A DNA stretch of 64,000 bases from Asticcacaulis sp. ZE23SCel15 (GTDB lineage Bacteria; Pseudomonadota; Alphaproteobacteria; Caulobacterales; Caulobacteraceae): contig NZ_CP130044.1 of assembly GCF_030505395.1 (NCBI RefSeq), positions 2,961,001 to 3,025,000 of the forward strand, given 5' to 3'. The notes under the pieces were generated by a model. That model did not search any database. It was not told the origin of the DNA and saw only the letters and a list, made by a program, of their open reading frames with translations. A program made the translations under genes and the position numbers. Positions 34,605-44,861 of the stretch are shown here, piece after piece; position 1 is the stretch's first letter; each line of letters begins with the position of its first letter.

Positions 34605-36113
34605 ATGTTAGAAAAACCCGCTAAACCGTCAACCGTACAAACGGGCATTGCTGAATTTGATAATATTCTGGGCGGCGGACTTACCCCGTTCAGATCCTAC
34701 CTTCTTCAGGGCTCGCCCGGCTCTGGCAAAACGACACTGTCCCTGCAGTTTTTGCTAGAAGGCGCCAAACAAAACGAAGCCGTTTTATACATAACCTTGT
34801 CGGAATCGGCAGCCGAGCTAAGGGCGGTGGCAGCATCGCACGGTTTCAGTCTGGACGGTGTCAACATAGTTGAGCTTATTCCCGAAGAAGGGCATCTGGA
34901 ACCTGAAAACCAGATCACCATGTATCAGCCCTCCGAGATCGAACTTAACGTCACGATCAAGAGGATTGTCGAGGCGGTTGAAACCCTGTCACCTAAACGG
35001 GTGATCATAGACTCACTATCTGAGATCAAATTACTGGCGCAAAGTACGCTTCGCTTCCGCCGTCAGGTTTTAGCGTTGAAGCAGTTTTTTGCCGGACGGT
35101 CGTGCACAGTGTTTTTGCTGGATGATAAGACCTCATCGCGTGATGAGGACTTGCAACTGGAAAGCATTGCTCATGGGGTGATCAGCCTTGAGCAGCTATC
35201 GCCTGAGTACGGCGCCGAACGTCGCAGGCTTCGTGTTATCAAGCTGCGGGGGCAGAAATACCGCGGCGGCTTTCATGATTTCAGTATCGTGCAGGGCGGC
35301 TTGAAAGTTTTTCCGCGCATTGTTGCTCAGGAACATGCCGGTAGCCATGAAACGAAAACCGTCAGAAGCGGCGTACCTGAAATGGACGCGCTTCTGGGCG
35401 GCGGCATTCAGAGCGGCTCCAGTGTTTTGCTCTTGGGCCCGGCTGGCGTTGGTAAATCTTCGCTTGCGATCCAATATGCCGTTGAAGCCGCCAAACGCGG
35501 TGAAGCGAGTGTACTCTTCACCTTTGATGAGCGCCGTGAGACCATGCTGGCGCGCGCCGAAGGGCTGAATATGCCACTGCGTGAATTTATCGACACAGGT
35601 CTGATTGAGGTGCGGGCGATTGATCCGGCGGAACTATCCCCCGGCGAGTTTGCCCATATGGTGCGTCTAGCTGTCGATGGAAAGACGGGAAACCCAGTAA
35701 GGATCGTCCTGATCGACAGTCTCAATGGCTATCTCAACGCCATGCCGGAAGAGCGTTTTTTGACCGCTCAATTGCATGAACTCCTGACCTATCTGGGGCA
35801 CCGCGATGTTGTCACATTCCTTGTGGTCGCCCAGCATGGTCTTTTGTCCCATGCCATGACGACGACGATCGACACCAGCTACCTCGCCGATACCGTTATA
35901 CTGTTTCGCTATTTTGAAGCGGCCGGCGAAGTGAAGCAGCTACTGTCAGTTCTCAAAAAGCGTAACGGGCAGCATGAACGAACCATTCGCGAGTTTTCGC
36001 TGGGGGCGAATGGCGTTCAGATTGGTGAGCCGCTCACGAAATTTCATGGTGTTTTAACCGGAACTCCGATTTTCCAAGGCACGAACAGCGAGTTAATTTT
36101 CAGGAATGACTGA
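34605..36113 (+). CDS. KaiC-like double-domain ATPase
   Basis: About 502 residues from ATG 34605; a GTG at 34575 would add 10. Two RecA-like KaiC domains follow each other, with Walker A motifs GSPGSGKT at 36-43 and GPAGVGKS at 278-285 and Walker B strands RVIIDSL and IVLIDSL. The length matches KaiC, but there is no kaiA or kaiB here. In Proteobacteria such genes form an operon with a hybrid kinase and are thought to act in stress or light signalling rather than a true clock. The gene overlaps the kinase gene by 8 bases, so the two products probably work together. Confidence 0.9.
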   Translation: MLEKPAKPSTVQTGIAEFDNILGGGLTPFRSYLLQGSPGSGKTTLSLQFLLEGAKQNEAVLYITLSESAAELRAVAASHGFSLDGVNIVELIPEEGHLEPENQITMYQPSEIELNVTIKRIVEAVETLSPKRVIIDSLSEIKLLAQSTLRFRRQVLALKQFFAGRSCTVFLLDDKTSSRDEDLQLESIAHGVISLEQLSPEYGAERRRLRVIKLRGQKYRGGFHDFSIVQGGLKVFPRIVAQEHAGSHETKTVRSGVPEMDALLGGGIQSGSSVLLLGPAGVGKSSLAIQYAVEAAKRGEASVLFTFDERRETMLARAEGLNMPLREFIDTGLIEVRAIDPAELSPGEFAHMVRLAVDGKTGNPVRIVLIDSLNGYLNAMPEERFLTAQLHELLTYLGHRDVVTFLVVAQHGLLSHAMTTTIDTSYLADTVILFRYFEAAGEVKQLLSVLKKRNGQHERTIREFSLGANGVQIGEPLTKFHGVLTGTPIFQGTNSELIFRND

Positions 36114-37716
36114 CGCCTTCGAACACCGCGTGCTAATTATGGCGCCTACGGCGCGTGACCGCGAGCTGACGGCGGCCCTGTTGAGCGAAGAAGGCATTGA
36201 TAGCTGCGTCTGCGTGGATGTCGATGAAATCTGTGCTGAGTATGAACGTGGAGCCGGTTGCATAATCCTCACACAGGAAGCCGTGCTTCAGGATGATCGA
36301 CAGTGTCTGCATGATCTTCTGGAAGACCAGCCAGCCTGGTCAGACGTTCCCGTAATCCTTCTAACTCCGCCAACCGCAGATCATTCGTTCATTTTGAAGC
36401 GGCTGGAAATGGTCGGCCACATGACCATGATCAAGCGTCCTGTTCAGTACGGCAACTTTATATCAACCATCAGGGCGGCTCTTCGCGACAGAAAACGCCA
36501 GTATAAGATCCGCGCGCACCTTGCCGACCGCGAAGATCAGGCGCAAGCCCTGCAACAGGCGGTCGAGAAGGCCAATGCCGCCAATGTCGCAAAGTCTGAT
36601 TTTCTGGCCAATATGAGCCATGAAATCAGAACGCCAATGAATGCAATTTTGGGGCTTTCGAGTATTCTGGCCCGCAGTCAGCCCCTGACGTCGCTGCAAA
36701 CCAAATATATAGAAACCTTAAACCAGAGCAGCGAAAGCCTGCTAATGCTGATCAATGACCTACTGGATATCGCCAAGATCGAAGCCAGCGGCATTGAGAT
36801 TAAATCCATACCGTTCCGGCTCGATCTGCTGCTGAGGGAAATTGCCGATATGATGGCATCCAAGGCTGAGGAGAAAAGCCTCAACCTCAGCCTTGATCTT
36901 GATCATATTCAGGGGCGGTCGTTCCTGGGCGATCCGGCACGAATCCGCCAGATCGTCACCAACCTGTGCAGTAATGCCATAAAATTCACCGTTCAGGGTC
37001 ATGTGACCATAATTGTGACGAGTAAAGATAAGACCGGCGATTTATGTGAAGTTGCCATCTCTATTACAAACTCAGGCATGGGCATATCGCCTGAAAAACT
37101 GTCCAAGATATTCGATAAATTCACTCAGGCCGACAACACTATCAGCCGTAAATTCGGTGGCACGGGCTTGGGTCTGGCGATAAGCCGGACGCTGGCGGAA
37201 TTGATGAACGGCAGTATCAGCGTGACCAGCGACATCGATAAGGGATCATGTTTTGTCCTGCAGCTTCCGCTTATGGACAACCCCCATATGGCGTCGGAAC
37301 AGCCGTCCATGCCTCGGTTGGCTGAGGTTTATCGTGCCAGCGGCAAGGTGTTGCTCGTCGAGGACTTTGAAGCCAATGTTCTGGTGGCCCATACCCTGCT
37401 GGAACAATTCGGTTACGAGGTCGACCATGCGGAAAATGGCCGCATAGCGGTGGAGAAAGCTAAAAAATGTAGGTACGCCGCCATACTGATGGATGTCCAA
37501 ATGCCGGTGCTGGACGGTTATTCCGCTACACGCATGATCCGTCAGAATGAAGCAGAGGCCGGTGACGTACCAACGCCCATTATAGGTGTTACCGCACATG
37601 CTATGGCCGGAATGCGCGACCGATGTATACAGGCCGGCATGAATGATTTTATATCGAAACCCTTTGTGGCATCGGAACTTCAAAAAAAACTAGGAAACGT
37701 TCACAGAGCCGAATAG
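36106..37716 (+). CDS. Hybrid histidine kinase with N-terminal pseudo-receiver, paired with KaiC
   Basis: 536 residues. Residues 8-130 form a receiver-like domain ([21 protein letters not shown]) lacking the phospho-acceptor Asp: the strand reads CIILTQEA. Then come HisKA ([20 protein letters not shown]), HATPase (NLCSNAIKF, a variant NSGMGI box, [16 protein letters not shown]) and a C-terminal true receiver ([10 protein letters not shown], phospho-site in [16 protein letters not shown]). No membrane helix, so cytoplasmic. The layout is the usual partner of proteobacterial KaiC-like proteins. Output is by phosphotransfer to an unknown regulator. Confidence 0.9.
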   Translation: MTDAFEHRVLIMAPTARDRELTAALLSEEGIDSCVCVDVDEICAEYERGAGCIILTQEAVLQDDRQCLHDLLEDQPAWSDVPVILLTPPTADHSFILKRLEMVGHMTMIKRPVQYGNFISTIRAALRDRKRQYKIRAHLADREDQAQALQQAVEKANAANVAKSDFLANMSHEIRTPMNAILGLSSILARSQPLTSLQTKYIETLNQSSESLLMLINDLLDIAKIEASGIEIKSIPFRLDLLLREIADMMASKAEEKSLNLSLDLDHIQGRSFLGDPARIRQIVTNLCSNAIKFTVQGHVTIIVTSKDKTGDLCEVAISITNSGMGISPEKLSKIFDKFTQADNTISRKFGGTGLGLAISRTLAELMNGSISVTSDIDKGSCFVLQLPLMDNPHMASEQPSMPRLAEVYRASGKVLLVEDFEANVLVAHTLLEQFGYEVDHAENGRIAVEKAKKCRYAAILMDVQMPVLDGYSATRMIRQNEAEAGDVPTPIIGVTAHAMAGMRDRCIQAGMNDFISKPFVASELQKKLGNVHRAE

Positions 37717-38089
37717 TTGCCGAGTATGACGGACACCGCGATAAAGACATCCATCATACTGGATAGTCCCAGGGAAATGACCTCAGCCTCATAAGACAGA
37801 ATAACGCCAATGCGCCCAATGCGGACGTTTGCCTATCTCAGCGAACTTCAGGAAGTGGACATCGCAAGCACCTTGGCCAACTTTAAACTGTACTGGATCA
37901 CCATGGCTAAGTCGGCAAAGTTTCATTGATAAAGAGTATGATTTTAGAGTAATAGATCGTAAAAGCCCTTGCAGTTGAGCCACTTTGACAAAGCTGGTTT
38001 TTCGCCCAACGAACCCTGCGAAAATCACAGACAACCTGATCAGGATAAGCTAGGCTGCTCACCTGTTTAAACCTGGTTCGGAAGATCGC
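37717..38089. other. Intergenic region before the LacI gene
   Basis: 373 bases holding one copy of the dispersed repeat (37812-37864) and an AT-rich stretch (37915-37965) that may contain the LacI-gene promoter. No gene is seen. Confidence 0.45.
37812..37864. repeat. Copy of the dispersed paired repeat
   Basis: GCGCCCAATGCGGACGTTT at 37812-37830 and GAAGTGGACATCG at 37852-37864, total 53 bp. Confidence 0.7.
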
Positions 38090-39121
38090 TTGGCCCGCCT
38101 GCTACCTGATAATGCATTGATTAAACGCCTTAAAATGTCCGATATCGCCAAAATGGCTGATGTATCGGTGTCCACGGTTTCACGAGCGCTCGCAGGCAGC
38201 TCTATGATTCCCGAAGCTTTGCGGGAAAAAATTACCGCTATCGCCGAAGAACATGGCTATGTCGTCAATCAGGCGGCCCGGAATCTGCGCCTTCAGACGA
38301 CCAATACGATCGGGCTTGTCTTGCCTATGGGGCATGAAACCGGCCAGCAGGTCACCGATCCCTTCCTGCTTGAACTGATTGGTCATCTGTCCGAGGACGT
38401 ATTTAAGCGCGGTTACGACCTGTTGATGTCGAAAAACCCCGCCCCGCGCCAGGGCTGGCTCAAGGATCTGGTGCAGTCACACCGCTTTGACGGCATGCTC
38501 GTTTTAGGGCAGTCGGATCAGCACGAACAGATCAACGCTCTGGCCCACAAATATCCGCCCATGGTGGTGTGGGGGGAACGGCTCGACGGTCAATCCTACT
38601 GCTCGGTAGGGGTTGATAATGTCTTTGGCGGGCGGCTGGCGACGGAGCATCTGATCGGCCGTGGCCGCCGACAGATTTTGTTTCTGGGGCCTGCGCAAGT
38701 GCCGGAGGTCTCAAGCCGTTTGCTGGGTTTCAAAGACGCCCTGAAGGATGCTGGCACACCCATTCGCCCCGGTCAGATCATCGAAGCCCATTTCACTTAT
38801 GAGTCCGCCTATCAGACGGTACGCGACCTTTTGGCGTCACGGCGTAAGTTCGATGCTATCTTCTGCGCGTCGGATGTCATTGCTCTGGCCACCATTACCG
38901 CCCTGACCGATAGTGGCCGCCGCGTGCCTGAAGATGTGGCCGTCTGCGGGTTTGACGATGTCGCCATGGCGCGCAGCATGACACCGCCGCTGACCACCAT
39001 TAAGCAGGACCTGCGTATGGGGGCGCAGATGATGGTTGATCTGCTGTTCCAACGACTGGGCGGCGACAAGACCTCATCAGCCGTTATCCCCGCCAGTCTG
39101 ATCGTCAGATCATCGACCTAA
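38090..39121 (+). CDS. LacI-family regulator of the sugar locus
   Basis: 343 residues from TTG 38090 behind GGAAG; an ATG at 38135 (MSDIAKMADVS) is an alternative. The helix-turn-helix reads MSDIAKMADVSVSTVSRALAG, with the hinge helix in NQAARNLRLQ, then a periplasmic-binding-protein-like effector domain ending with DDVAMARSMTPPLTTIKQD. It converges on the MFS transporter gene with a 4-base overlap of stop codons (CTAA). It probably represses both arms of the divergent sugar locus through the palindromes at 44553 and 44690. Confidence 0.9.
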   Translation: MARLLPDNALIKRLKMSDIAKMADVSVSTVSRALAGSSMIPEALREKITAIAEEHGYVVNQAARNLRLQTTNTIGLVLPMGHETGQQVTDPFLLELIGHLSEDVFKRGYDLLMSKNPAPRQGWLKDLVQSHRFDGMLVLGQSDQHEQINALAHKYPPMVVWGERLDGQSYCSVGVDNVFGGRLATEHLIGRGRRQILFLGPAQVPEVSSRLLGFKDALKDAGTPIRPGQIIEAHFTYESAYQTVRDLLASRRKFDAIFCASDVIALATITALTDSGRRVPEDVAVCGFDDVAMARSMTPPLTTIKQDLRMGAQMMVDLLFQRLGGDKTSSAVIPASLIVRSST

Positions 39122-40356
39122 TACTCGCTGACATCGAGGGCTTTGAGCCGTGCGGCGCTGGGGTCACGGATCAGGTTAAACAGCAGGGCGGCAAACAACA
39201 ATGCCGCCAGACCCGTGGCCAGTACAAACCCGTACCGTGCCTCCCCAAAGGCGTCGCTGATCGCGCCCATAGCCAGAGGGGCAATCACCGCACTGACACA
39301 GGTAAAGAACAGAATTATGCCGCCGACCGCGCCGTGCTGCGCCTTTTTGAAGCCCGAAATGCCTTTGGAGTTTATGGTCGGATAGATAACCGACATGAAC
39401 AGGCCCGATAGCGGCAGGACATAGACCGCCGCAGCCTGCCCCCCAAAGAGCGCCAGAGCGAAACAGACAAAGATCGCCCCTGAACAGATGGCCATGACGA
39501 TCGTCCACGACAGACGCGCCAGCATCCATGCCCCCAGAAAACGGCCCGCCGCCCGCAGCACGAAAAATATGGACAGGGCATAAACGGCAAGCCACATGGC
39601 CGGGCCCTTATATCCCGCCAGCAGGGTCGGCATCCATACATAGATGGCCGTTTCCACCCCGACATAGAGCATGGCCAGCCCCGAAAACGCCATGGCATAG
39701 GGATCCTTGATCATGGCCAGAGAGGCCTTGAGATTAACGGTTTCCTTTGAAGGTTCATGGGTGACGGGATATTTGACACTAAAGGCGGTCAGGATCAGCA
39801 GGCTGCACAATATACCGGCAATCACATAGAGCCACTTCCACGATGCCCCACTCAGCAGCAGTTGCGTGACGATCAAAGGCCCGATTATGGCGCCGACCCC
39901 AAAGAAGCCCTCGACGGTGTTCATGACCCGCGTATGGCTGTGGGTCGAGGTCGAGATATCCCCGATCAGTGCCAGAGCCCCGGTCTTGAACACCCCGATC
40001 GACAGACCGGAGATAAACAACAGGCTGGTGAAAAACAGGAAATCATTGCCAACCGCGAACAGAAAGGAATTGAGCGCAAACATCGCCAGCCCCAGAATGA
40101 TCGTCCATTTACGCCCCATCCGGTCAGCCAGAAACCCAAGTCCCAAACCGGCCAGAGCAATCCCTGCCATGGTGGCGTAATGGAACGCCCCGGCCTCAGT
40201 CATGGTCAGGCCAAATTCCTTGATGATCTGCGGAATGATCACGCCGACCGCATCCGTGGTCATGGCAAACATCATGAACATCAGATAGGTAAGCCAGGTG
40301 ATCAACCCTATGTTGGCGGGCTGCGCCGTAGATGTGGTCGTGGACAGAACAGTCAT
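39118..40356 (-). CDS. MFS sugar transporter
   Basis: About 412 residues from ATG 40356, with 12 hydrophobic segments. The motif A loop reads GFLADRMGRKW between helices 2 and 3. The N-terminus MFMMFAMTTDAVGVIIPQII is an acid/sugar-symporter-like helix 1. It is 19 bases after the halogenase-like gene in the operon that begins with the TonB receptor, so inner-membrane uptake of the same sugar is the natural role. Confidence 0.85.
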   Translation of the reverse strand: MTVLSTTTSTAQPANIGLITWLTYLMFMMFAMTTDAVGVIIPQIIKEFGLTMTEAGAFHYATMAGIALAGLGLGFLADRMGRKWTIILGLAMFALNSFLFAVGNDFLFFTSLLFISGLSIGVFKTGALALIGDISTSTHSHTRVMNTVEGFFGVGAIIGPLIVTQLLLSGASWKWLYVIAGILCSLLILTAFSVKYPVTHEPSKETVNLKASLAMIKDPYAMAFSGLAMLYVGVETAIYVWMPTLLAGYKGPAMWLAVYALSIFFVLRAAGRFLGAWMLARLSWTIVMAICSGAIFVCFALALFGGQAAAVYVLPLSGLFMSVIYPTINSKGISGFKKAQHGAVGGIILFFTCVSAVIAPLAMGAISDAFGEARYGFVLATGLAALLFAALLFNLIRDPSAARLKALDVSEY

Positions 40357-40375
40357 AAGACAGGGCTCCAAAAAT

Positions 40376-41905
40376 TCAGACGGCTACAGGTGCCACGCGC
40401 ACACGCGTATCCACATAATCGCGATGAGAGGGCAGACGGACCGCCGCGGCTGACATGGCGGCACTCAGCTTGCCGAGCCAATCACCCCCATCAACACGGC
40501 GATGATGGATCAGCGGATCGGGGTTTTGCGGGATATTGAGTTGGCCGACATGCACCGCCAGCCAGGAGGTCGGGCCAAACAGCTCAGCGTCGCGCTGTAT
40601 CAGGCGGCCAAACCGGCGGAAATGTTCGATCTTGGTGTGTAAACTGTCCGGGATCTGCATGGCCGCGCAGTCGCGCCATAAGGCCTCATCACGGCGGTTC
40701 AGATGGTAGTGCAAGATGAGAAAGTCACGAATGCGCTCACATTCATTGACCGCGATGCGGTTATATTCTGCCGTTACCAATGGATCGAAACCACCATCCG
40801 GGAAGAAGGCCAGAAGCTTAGCGATACCGGCCTGAATGAGATGCAGACTGGTCGATTCCAGAGGCTCCATAAAGCCGCTCGACAGGCCTATAGCCACGAC
40901 GTTCTTTTCCCAAAAGGTTTTGCGTCTGCCGGTTTTAAACCGCAACAATCGCGGCTCGGCCAGAGCCGCCCCATCGAGGTTGTTCATCAGAGTGTCAGCT
41001 GCGTCATCATCGGTGATATGGGCCGAACTATAGACATAACCATTGCCGGTGCGGTGTTGCAGCGGGATGCGCCACTGCCATCCGCCCGCCCGCGCCGTTG
41101 CGCGTGTATAGGGTGTAAAGTTTTGCCCTAGCGCTACGCGGCTTGAGGGCGCATTATCACAAGGCACCGCCAGCGCCCGGTCACACGGCAGCCAGTGCGT
41201 CCAGTCCTCATAGCCGACCTTCAGCGCCTCACCAATCAGCAGGGCGCGAAAGCCGGAACAGTCGATAAACAGATCGCCATCGAATACCTGCCCATTACTT
41301 AGGTGTACCGCGCCCACAAAGCCGGTCTCAGGGTTGAGGGCGACATGGCTCACCTTGCCCTCAACGTGTATCACCCCGCGCTTTTGGGCATACTCACGAA
41401 GATAGGCCGCGTACAGACCCGCGTCGAAATGATAGGCGTAGTCATAGGTCGACAGAACATTACGCGGATCGGGCGACGGTGGGGCAAATCGCCCGCGACT
41501 GGCGGCGGCCCATGCCATACTGTATTCGTCCAGCGCGCGGGCCTCACCGCGGGCATTGGCCTGCTGCCAGTAGTGATGCACATGCACCAGATCAAACGGA
41601 CGGCCATAGCTGCCGAACGGATGAAAATAGGATCGGCCCTTTTCAGCCCAGTCGACGAATTGAATGCCGAGTTTAAAAGAACCTTGAGTACGGCGGATAA
41701 ACTCGCTTTCATCCAGCCCCAAAGTCTCATTAAACAGCTTAATGGGCGGGATCGTGGCTTCGCCAACGCCGACCGTGCCGATATCTTCGGACTCAATCAG
41801 AGTGATCTGGCAGTTCGTTTGCAGCGCATTTGAGAGGGCGGCAGCCGTCATCCAGCCCGCCGAGCCACCGCCGACAATGACAATCTTTTTTACGGGACTG
41901 GTCAT
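40376..41905 (-). CDS. Tryptophan-halogenase-family flavoprotein in the sugar operon
   Basis: About 509 residues from ATG 41905. FAD-binding [13 protein letters not shown] lies at the N-terminus, GEATIPPI follows, and WQWRIP is the WxWxIP signature of flavin-dependent halogenases. The catalytic lysine of PrnA (K79) corresponds to K78 in GSFKLGIQF. All chemistry residues therefore appear present. Genes of this type commonly accompany TonB receptors in Caulobacterales and Xanthomonadales sugar loci, where no halogenated product is known, so the real substrate is unclear. A hairpin separates it from the receptor gene. Confidence 0.85.
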   Translation of the reverse strand: MTSPVKKIVIVGGGSAGWMTAAALSNALQTNCQITLIESEDIGTVGVGEATIPPIKLFNETLGLDESEFIRRTQGSFKLGIQFVDWAEKGRSYFHPFGSYGRPFDLVHVHHYWQQANARGEARALDEYSMAWAAASRGRFAPPSPDPRNVLSTYDYAYHFDAGLYAAYLREYAQKRGVIHVEGKVSHVALNPETGFVGAVHLSNGQVFDGDLFIDCSGFRALLIGEALKVGYEDWTHWLPCDRALAVPCDNAPSSRVALGQNFTPYTRATARAGGWQWRIPLQHRTGNGYVYSSAHITDDDAADTLMNNLDGAALAEPRLLRFKTGRRKTFWEKNVVAIGLSSGFMEPLESTSLHLIQAGIAKLLAFFPDGGFDPLVTAEYNRIAVNECERIRDFLILHYHLNRRDEALWRDCAAMQIPDSLHTKIEHFRRFGRLIQRDAELFGPTSWLAVHVGQLNIPQNPDPLIHHRRVDGGDWLGKLSAAMSAAAVRLPSHRDYVDTRVRVAPVAV

Positions 41906-41924
41906 AGGCTTAACCCTCAAAGAC

Positions 41925-41952
41925 GGCTCCGGTGAGAGCTTACACCGGAGCC
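41925..41952 (-). promoter_or_regulatory. 10-bp perfect hairpin between receptor and halogenase genes
   Basis: GGCTCCGGTG and CACCGGAGCC pair perfectly around an 8-nt loop, 12 bases beyond the TonB receptor stop codon and about 20 before the halogenase-like start. No T-run follows. It probably acts as a partial terminator or mRNA-stability element that sets high receptor and lower downstream expression. Confidence 0.7.
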
Positions 41953-41964
41953 GATGTTAGCACA

Positions 41965-44430
41965 TCAGAACCGGTAGCGGAGCGAAGCACTGACCGTGCG
42001 ACCCAGTACCGCCGAGTTGGAGAAAACCCCCGACGTCGGGCTGGTTTGCAATAAGCCGCCGCTGCCACGGTAGCCCAGAGTATCAAACAGATTGTTGGCG
42101 TTCAGAGCCAGTTCGAGACCTTCGGAGATGTCATATTTGACAAAGCCATTGACGTAGGTCTGCCCCTCAACCTCCTGACCGCTCCAGGCCAAACTCTTGC
42201 CCTGACCATTGATGCTTAGCCCCACCTGAACCCGGCCGAAGTCATAGGACGGCGAGACCTGGAACGAATAGTCAGGCAGGGCGCCCGGTGCCACGCCACT
42301 GGATGCGACCTTGGAATCCGTCACCGTGACATCCCCAAAGACCCTGAAATTGCCGTAACTCAGGCGTCCCGACAGTTCCAGCCCCTTACTCTCGTAGGTT
42401 TCACTGATAACCGGATCGAGGCCATTGGTGATCCGGGTGAAGTCGTAATTATTATCGACCAGATCGGCTTTAAAGAGCGTCGCCTCAAAGCTGTAGCGAG
42501 CCCCCGCAATATTGCCGCGCCGCTTGATGCCGACCTCTTGCTGTTCAAGGAAATTAACCGCCGTCGTTTGCCCCTGCGCACTCAATGACCCGTCGGTATT
42601 AAAATTGCCCCCCAGAATACGGCGATCGGCATTGAAGCGGCCGCCCTTACTGGCGCGCACAAAGACCGAAGTATCGTCATTTAGCGCATAAAGAACACCT
42701 ACCGACCAGGACGTGTAGCTCTTATCATAGTCTAACACTTCAGGCGTGCCACCCGCTATCATCGATGGCAGAATAGCGGTGCCGGTTTCATCGGTCACCG
42801 TGATGTTGGGCCCGGCCACCCCGCCCCGTGCCCAGCCCGATGCGGTCAGGGTGTCACGACGCACGCTGGCGTCAAGATCAAGCGCGCCACGTACCCAGTT
42901 CACCGACAAATAAGGCGCTTCGTCGACATAGGTAAGATCATAGGCGCGCGCACAGCAATTACCCCAGTTATCGTTGAAACCCGCCTGCCCCGCCGCCGTC
43001 AGTTGGGTGCCCGTACCGGCAGCGCCCGTGAACAGGTTCAATTGCGCCGGATCATCGCCGCTCAACTCGGAATAGGAGCGGTTGACATGCCATTCCTGAG
43101 CTATGGACTGACGCATATAGAAGTAGCCCGCCTTGACCGTCAGCCGACCGGAGGCAAGGTCGGTCTTGCCCGTCACAACAAGGTCGTTGACGAAGCTGCC
43201 CATATCGCTCATGCGGGTGTCGATATTGGGGTTATTGTTGAGATAGGTGCCGGTATAAACCTGACCCCTTTTAGGGCCATTGGCATAGACAATTGAGCCG
43301 ACCGTGCTGCCGTTGACCGTCGAGCCGATGACACTGGCAGTGGTCGCCACATTCAGGAACTGAGCGCGGAAAGCGCCGCTCTGATCCGTCCAGCGCAGGG
43401 CGTTATGTACCGACAGATTATCACTGAAGTCATAGTGAAATTCGCCCCCAATAGCGGTCGCCTTGACGTGAATGCCTTCCATCGGAACATTTTCAAGGGT
43501 GCCATCATTATTCAGAACCTGAAAATTCTGATTGTAGATCGAATGGTTCGAATCCTTGCGGGCATCAAAACCCGGCAGTGGCGAGAAGTCCGTGATCGTA
43601 TTGCCATCCAGCTTGGCGATTGAAGGCATGGTGGTATAGGTCGGGGCCTTGTCATCCAGTCGCTTGAAATTCAGGCGCAGATAGCCCTTACCGTCATGCA
43701 GATCCTTGGTGATATTGCCCTTGATCTGATAGCCCTTCAGCGCATTGTAGCCAATGTCGGTCGGGCCGCTGCCGTCGCGAACAAAACCCCCGACATGAAA
43801 GCGCAGGGTTTCATTAATCGGGCCGCCATAAGCAAAATCGACGCGGGTTTCATCATAGCCCAGCGCCTTGGACAGGCCGATCATGCCGCCTTCGACCTTG
43901 CCGGTATTGCTGATGTAGTTGATAACCGCACCGGGGGCCTGCGAGGCAAAGGTTGAGGCCCCGCCACCGCGCACACCTTCAAGGCGTTCAACCGACTGAT
44001 CATAACGTATCCAGTAGTCGTTATTGCCGAAGTTCATATCCCCGAACAGCACGGTCGGCAGACCATCTTCCTGAAGCTGCACGAACTCAGAACCCCCTGT
44101 AACCACAGGAATACCGCGCACCGAGATATTGGAGTTGCCGCCGGGACCCGCCGTGTCCTGAGCCTGAATGCCCGGAATCAGGCGATAGACTTCGGCTTCT
44201 GAACGCGGCGTAAAATCGCTGATTTGCTCAGCCGACACGCTGGCGACCGATACGGAGCTCTTAAGCAGGGTCTTGTCACGTCCGGATGCGGTCACAATGA
44301 CGGTTTCGACCGCGTCATCGGCTTGAGGGGCCTCCACCGGCGCCTCTTGGGAATGGGCGGCACAGCCCAAGGCCCAGACAGAGGCACCAATCATCAAGGC
44401 TTTGGATAAATTACGAGATTCGGGTTTCAT
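41965..44430 (-). CDS. TonB-dependent outer-membrane receptor
   Basis: 821 residues. A signal peptide ends near AAHS. The TonB box is ETVIVTA (about 42-48). The plug follows (LLKSSVSVASVSAEQISDF, ISVRGIPV, VERLEGVRGGGASTFASQAPGAVINYIS), and then a barrel ends in SLRYRF with the terminal aromatic. No carboxypeptidase-like extension is present. In the sugar locus it would import an oligosaccharide across the outer membrane. It leads the minus-strand operon receptor / halogenase-like / MFS. Upstream lie two LacI-type palindromes. Confidence 0.95.
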   Translation of the reverse strand: MKPESRNLSKALMIGASVWALGCAAHSQEAPVEAPQADDAVETVIVTASGRDKTLLKSSVSVASVSAEQISDFTPRSEAEVYRLIPGIQAQDTAGPGGNSNISVRGIPVVTGGSEFVQLQEDGLPTVLFGDMNFGNNDYWIRYDQSVERLEGVRGGGASTFASQAPGAVINYISNTGKVEGGMIGLSKALGYDETRVDFAYGGPINETLRFHVGGFVRDGSGPTDIGYNALKGYQIKGNITKDLHDGKGYLRLNFKRLDDKAPTYTTMPSIAKLDGNTITDFSPLPGFDARKDSNHSIYNQNFQVLNNDGTLENVPMEGIHVKATAIGGEFHYDFSDNLSVHNALRWTDQSGAFRAQFLNVATTASVIGSTVNGSTVGSIVYANGPKRGQVYTGTYLNNNPNIDTRMSDMGSFVNDLVVTGKTDLASGRLTVKAGYFYMRQSIAQEWHVNRSYSELSGDDPAQLNLFTGAAGTGTQLTAAGQAGFNDNWGNCCARAYDLTYVDEAPYLSVNWVRGALDLDASVRRDTLTASGWARGGVAGPNITVTDETGTAILPSMIAGGTPEVLDYDKSYTSWSVGVLYALNDDTSVFVRASKGGRFNADRRILGGNFNTDGSLSAQGQTTAVNFLEQQEVGIKRRGNIAGARYSFEATLFKADLVDNNYDFTRITNGLDPVISETYESKGLELSGRLSYGNFRVFGDVTVTDSKVASSGVAPGALPDYSFQVSPSYDFGRVQVGLSINGQGKSLAWSGQEVEGQTYVNGFVKYDISEGLELALNANNLFDTLGYRGSGGLLQTSPTSGVFSNSAVLGRTVSASLRYRF

Positions 44431-44552
44431 AGTTCTGGTTTCCTGTGCTGTAGCATTTACGGCGATCTTGGCGTCGCTCTGGAATGTCTAAAACTGTGTG
44501 ATGAATGGCCCGTTTGGACCTAATGCTCCATGTTCAGGAAATGACACTTAAC

Positions 44553-44564
44553 GCAAACGATTGC
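44553..44564. promoter_or_regulatory. LacI-type operator, copy 1
   Basis: GCAAACGATTGC, a 12-bp palindrome with one mismatch to copy 2 (GCAATCGATTGC), 122 bases upstream of the receptor start. Confidence 0.7.
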
Positions 44565-44689
44565 AAATAAAAATTCACGCACAACTCATGTCGCGGCGCA
44601 ATATGCAGCATTATTGCCGCATTTTAAGCCGGGAACACCAAAAAAACAGGCGCGATCCAAAAATTTTCGTTTGGTTTTTAAAATAATCT

Positions 44690-44703
44690 TGCAATCGATT
44701 GCA
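44690..44703. promoter_or_regulatory. LacI-type operator, copy 2
   Basis: TGCAATCGATTGCA is a perfect 14-bp palindrome with a central CG, typical of LacI/GalR sites, 159 bases before the GH13 start. Confidence 0.75.
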
Positions 44704-44861
44704 TTTGAGTTCACCCCTATATCGAAGCTGTCCGCGCCAGTACATGCGTTCCAACTCCCAGGCGGCACCTTCCCAAATAACTCACCGCTCTACGGCCTCA
44801 CGCTCCTGAGACAACACCCGTAGGGCGGTCTTTTCTTTCGCTTTTGTTCAGACGGATTATC

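Larger units (their letters stand above)
44431..44861. promoter_or_regulatory. Divergent promoter region of the sugar locus
   Basis: 431 bases serving the receptor operon (minus) and the glycosidase operon (plus). It contains two near-identical CG-centred palindromes at 44553 and 44690 and AT-rich sequence between them. The 137-base separation would allow looping by a LacI-type repressor. Confidence 0.65.
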
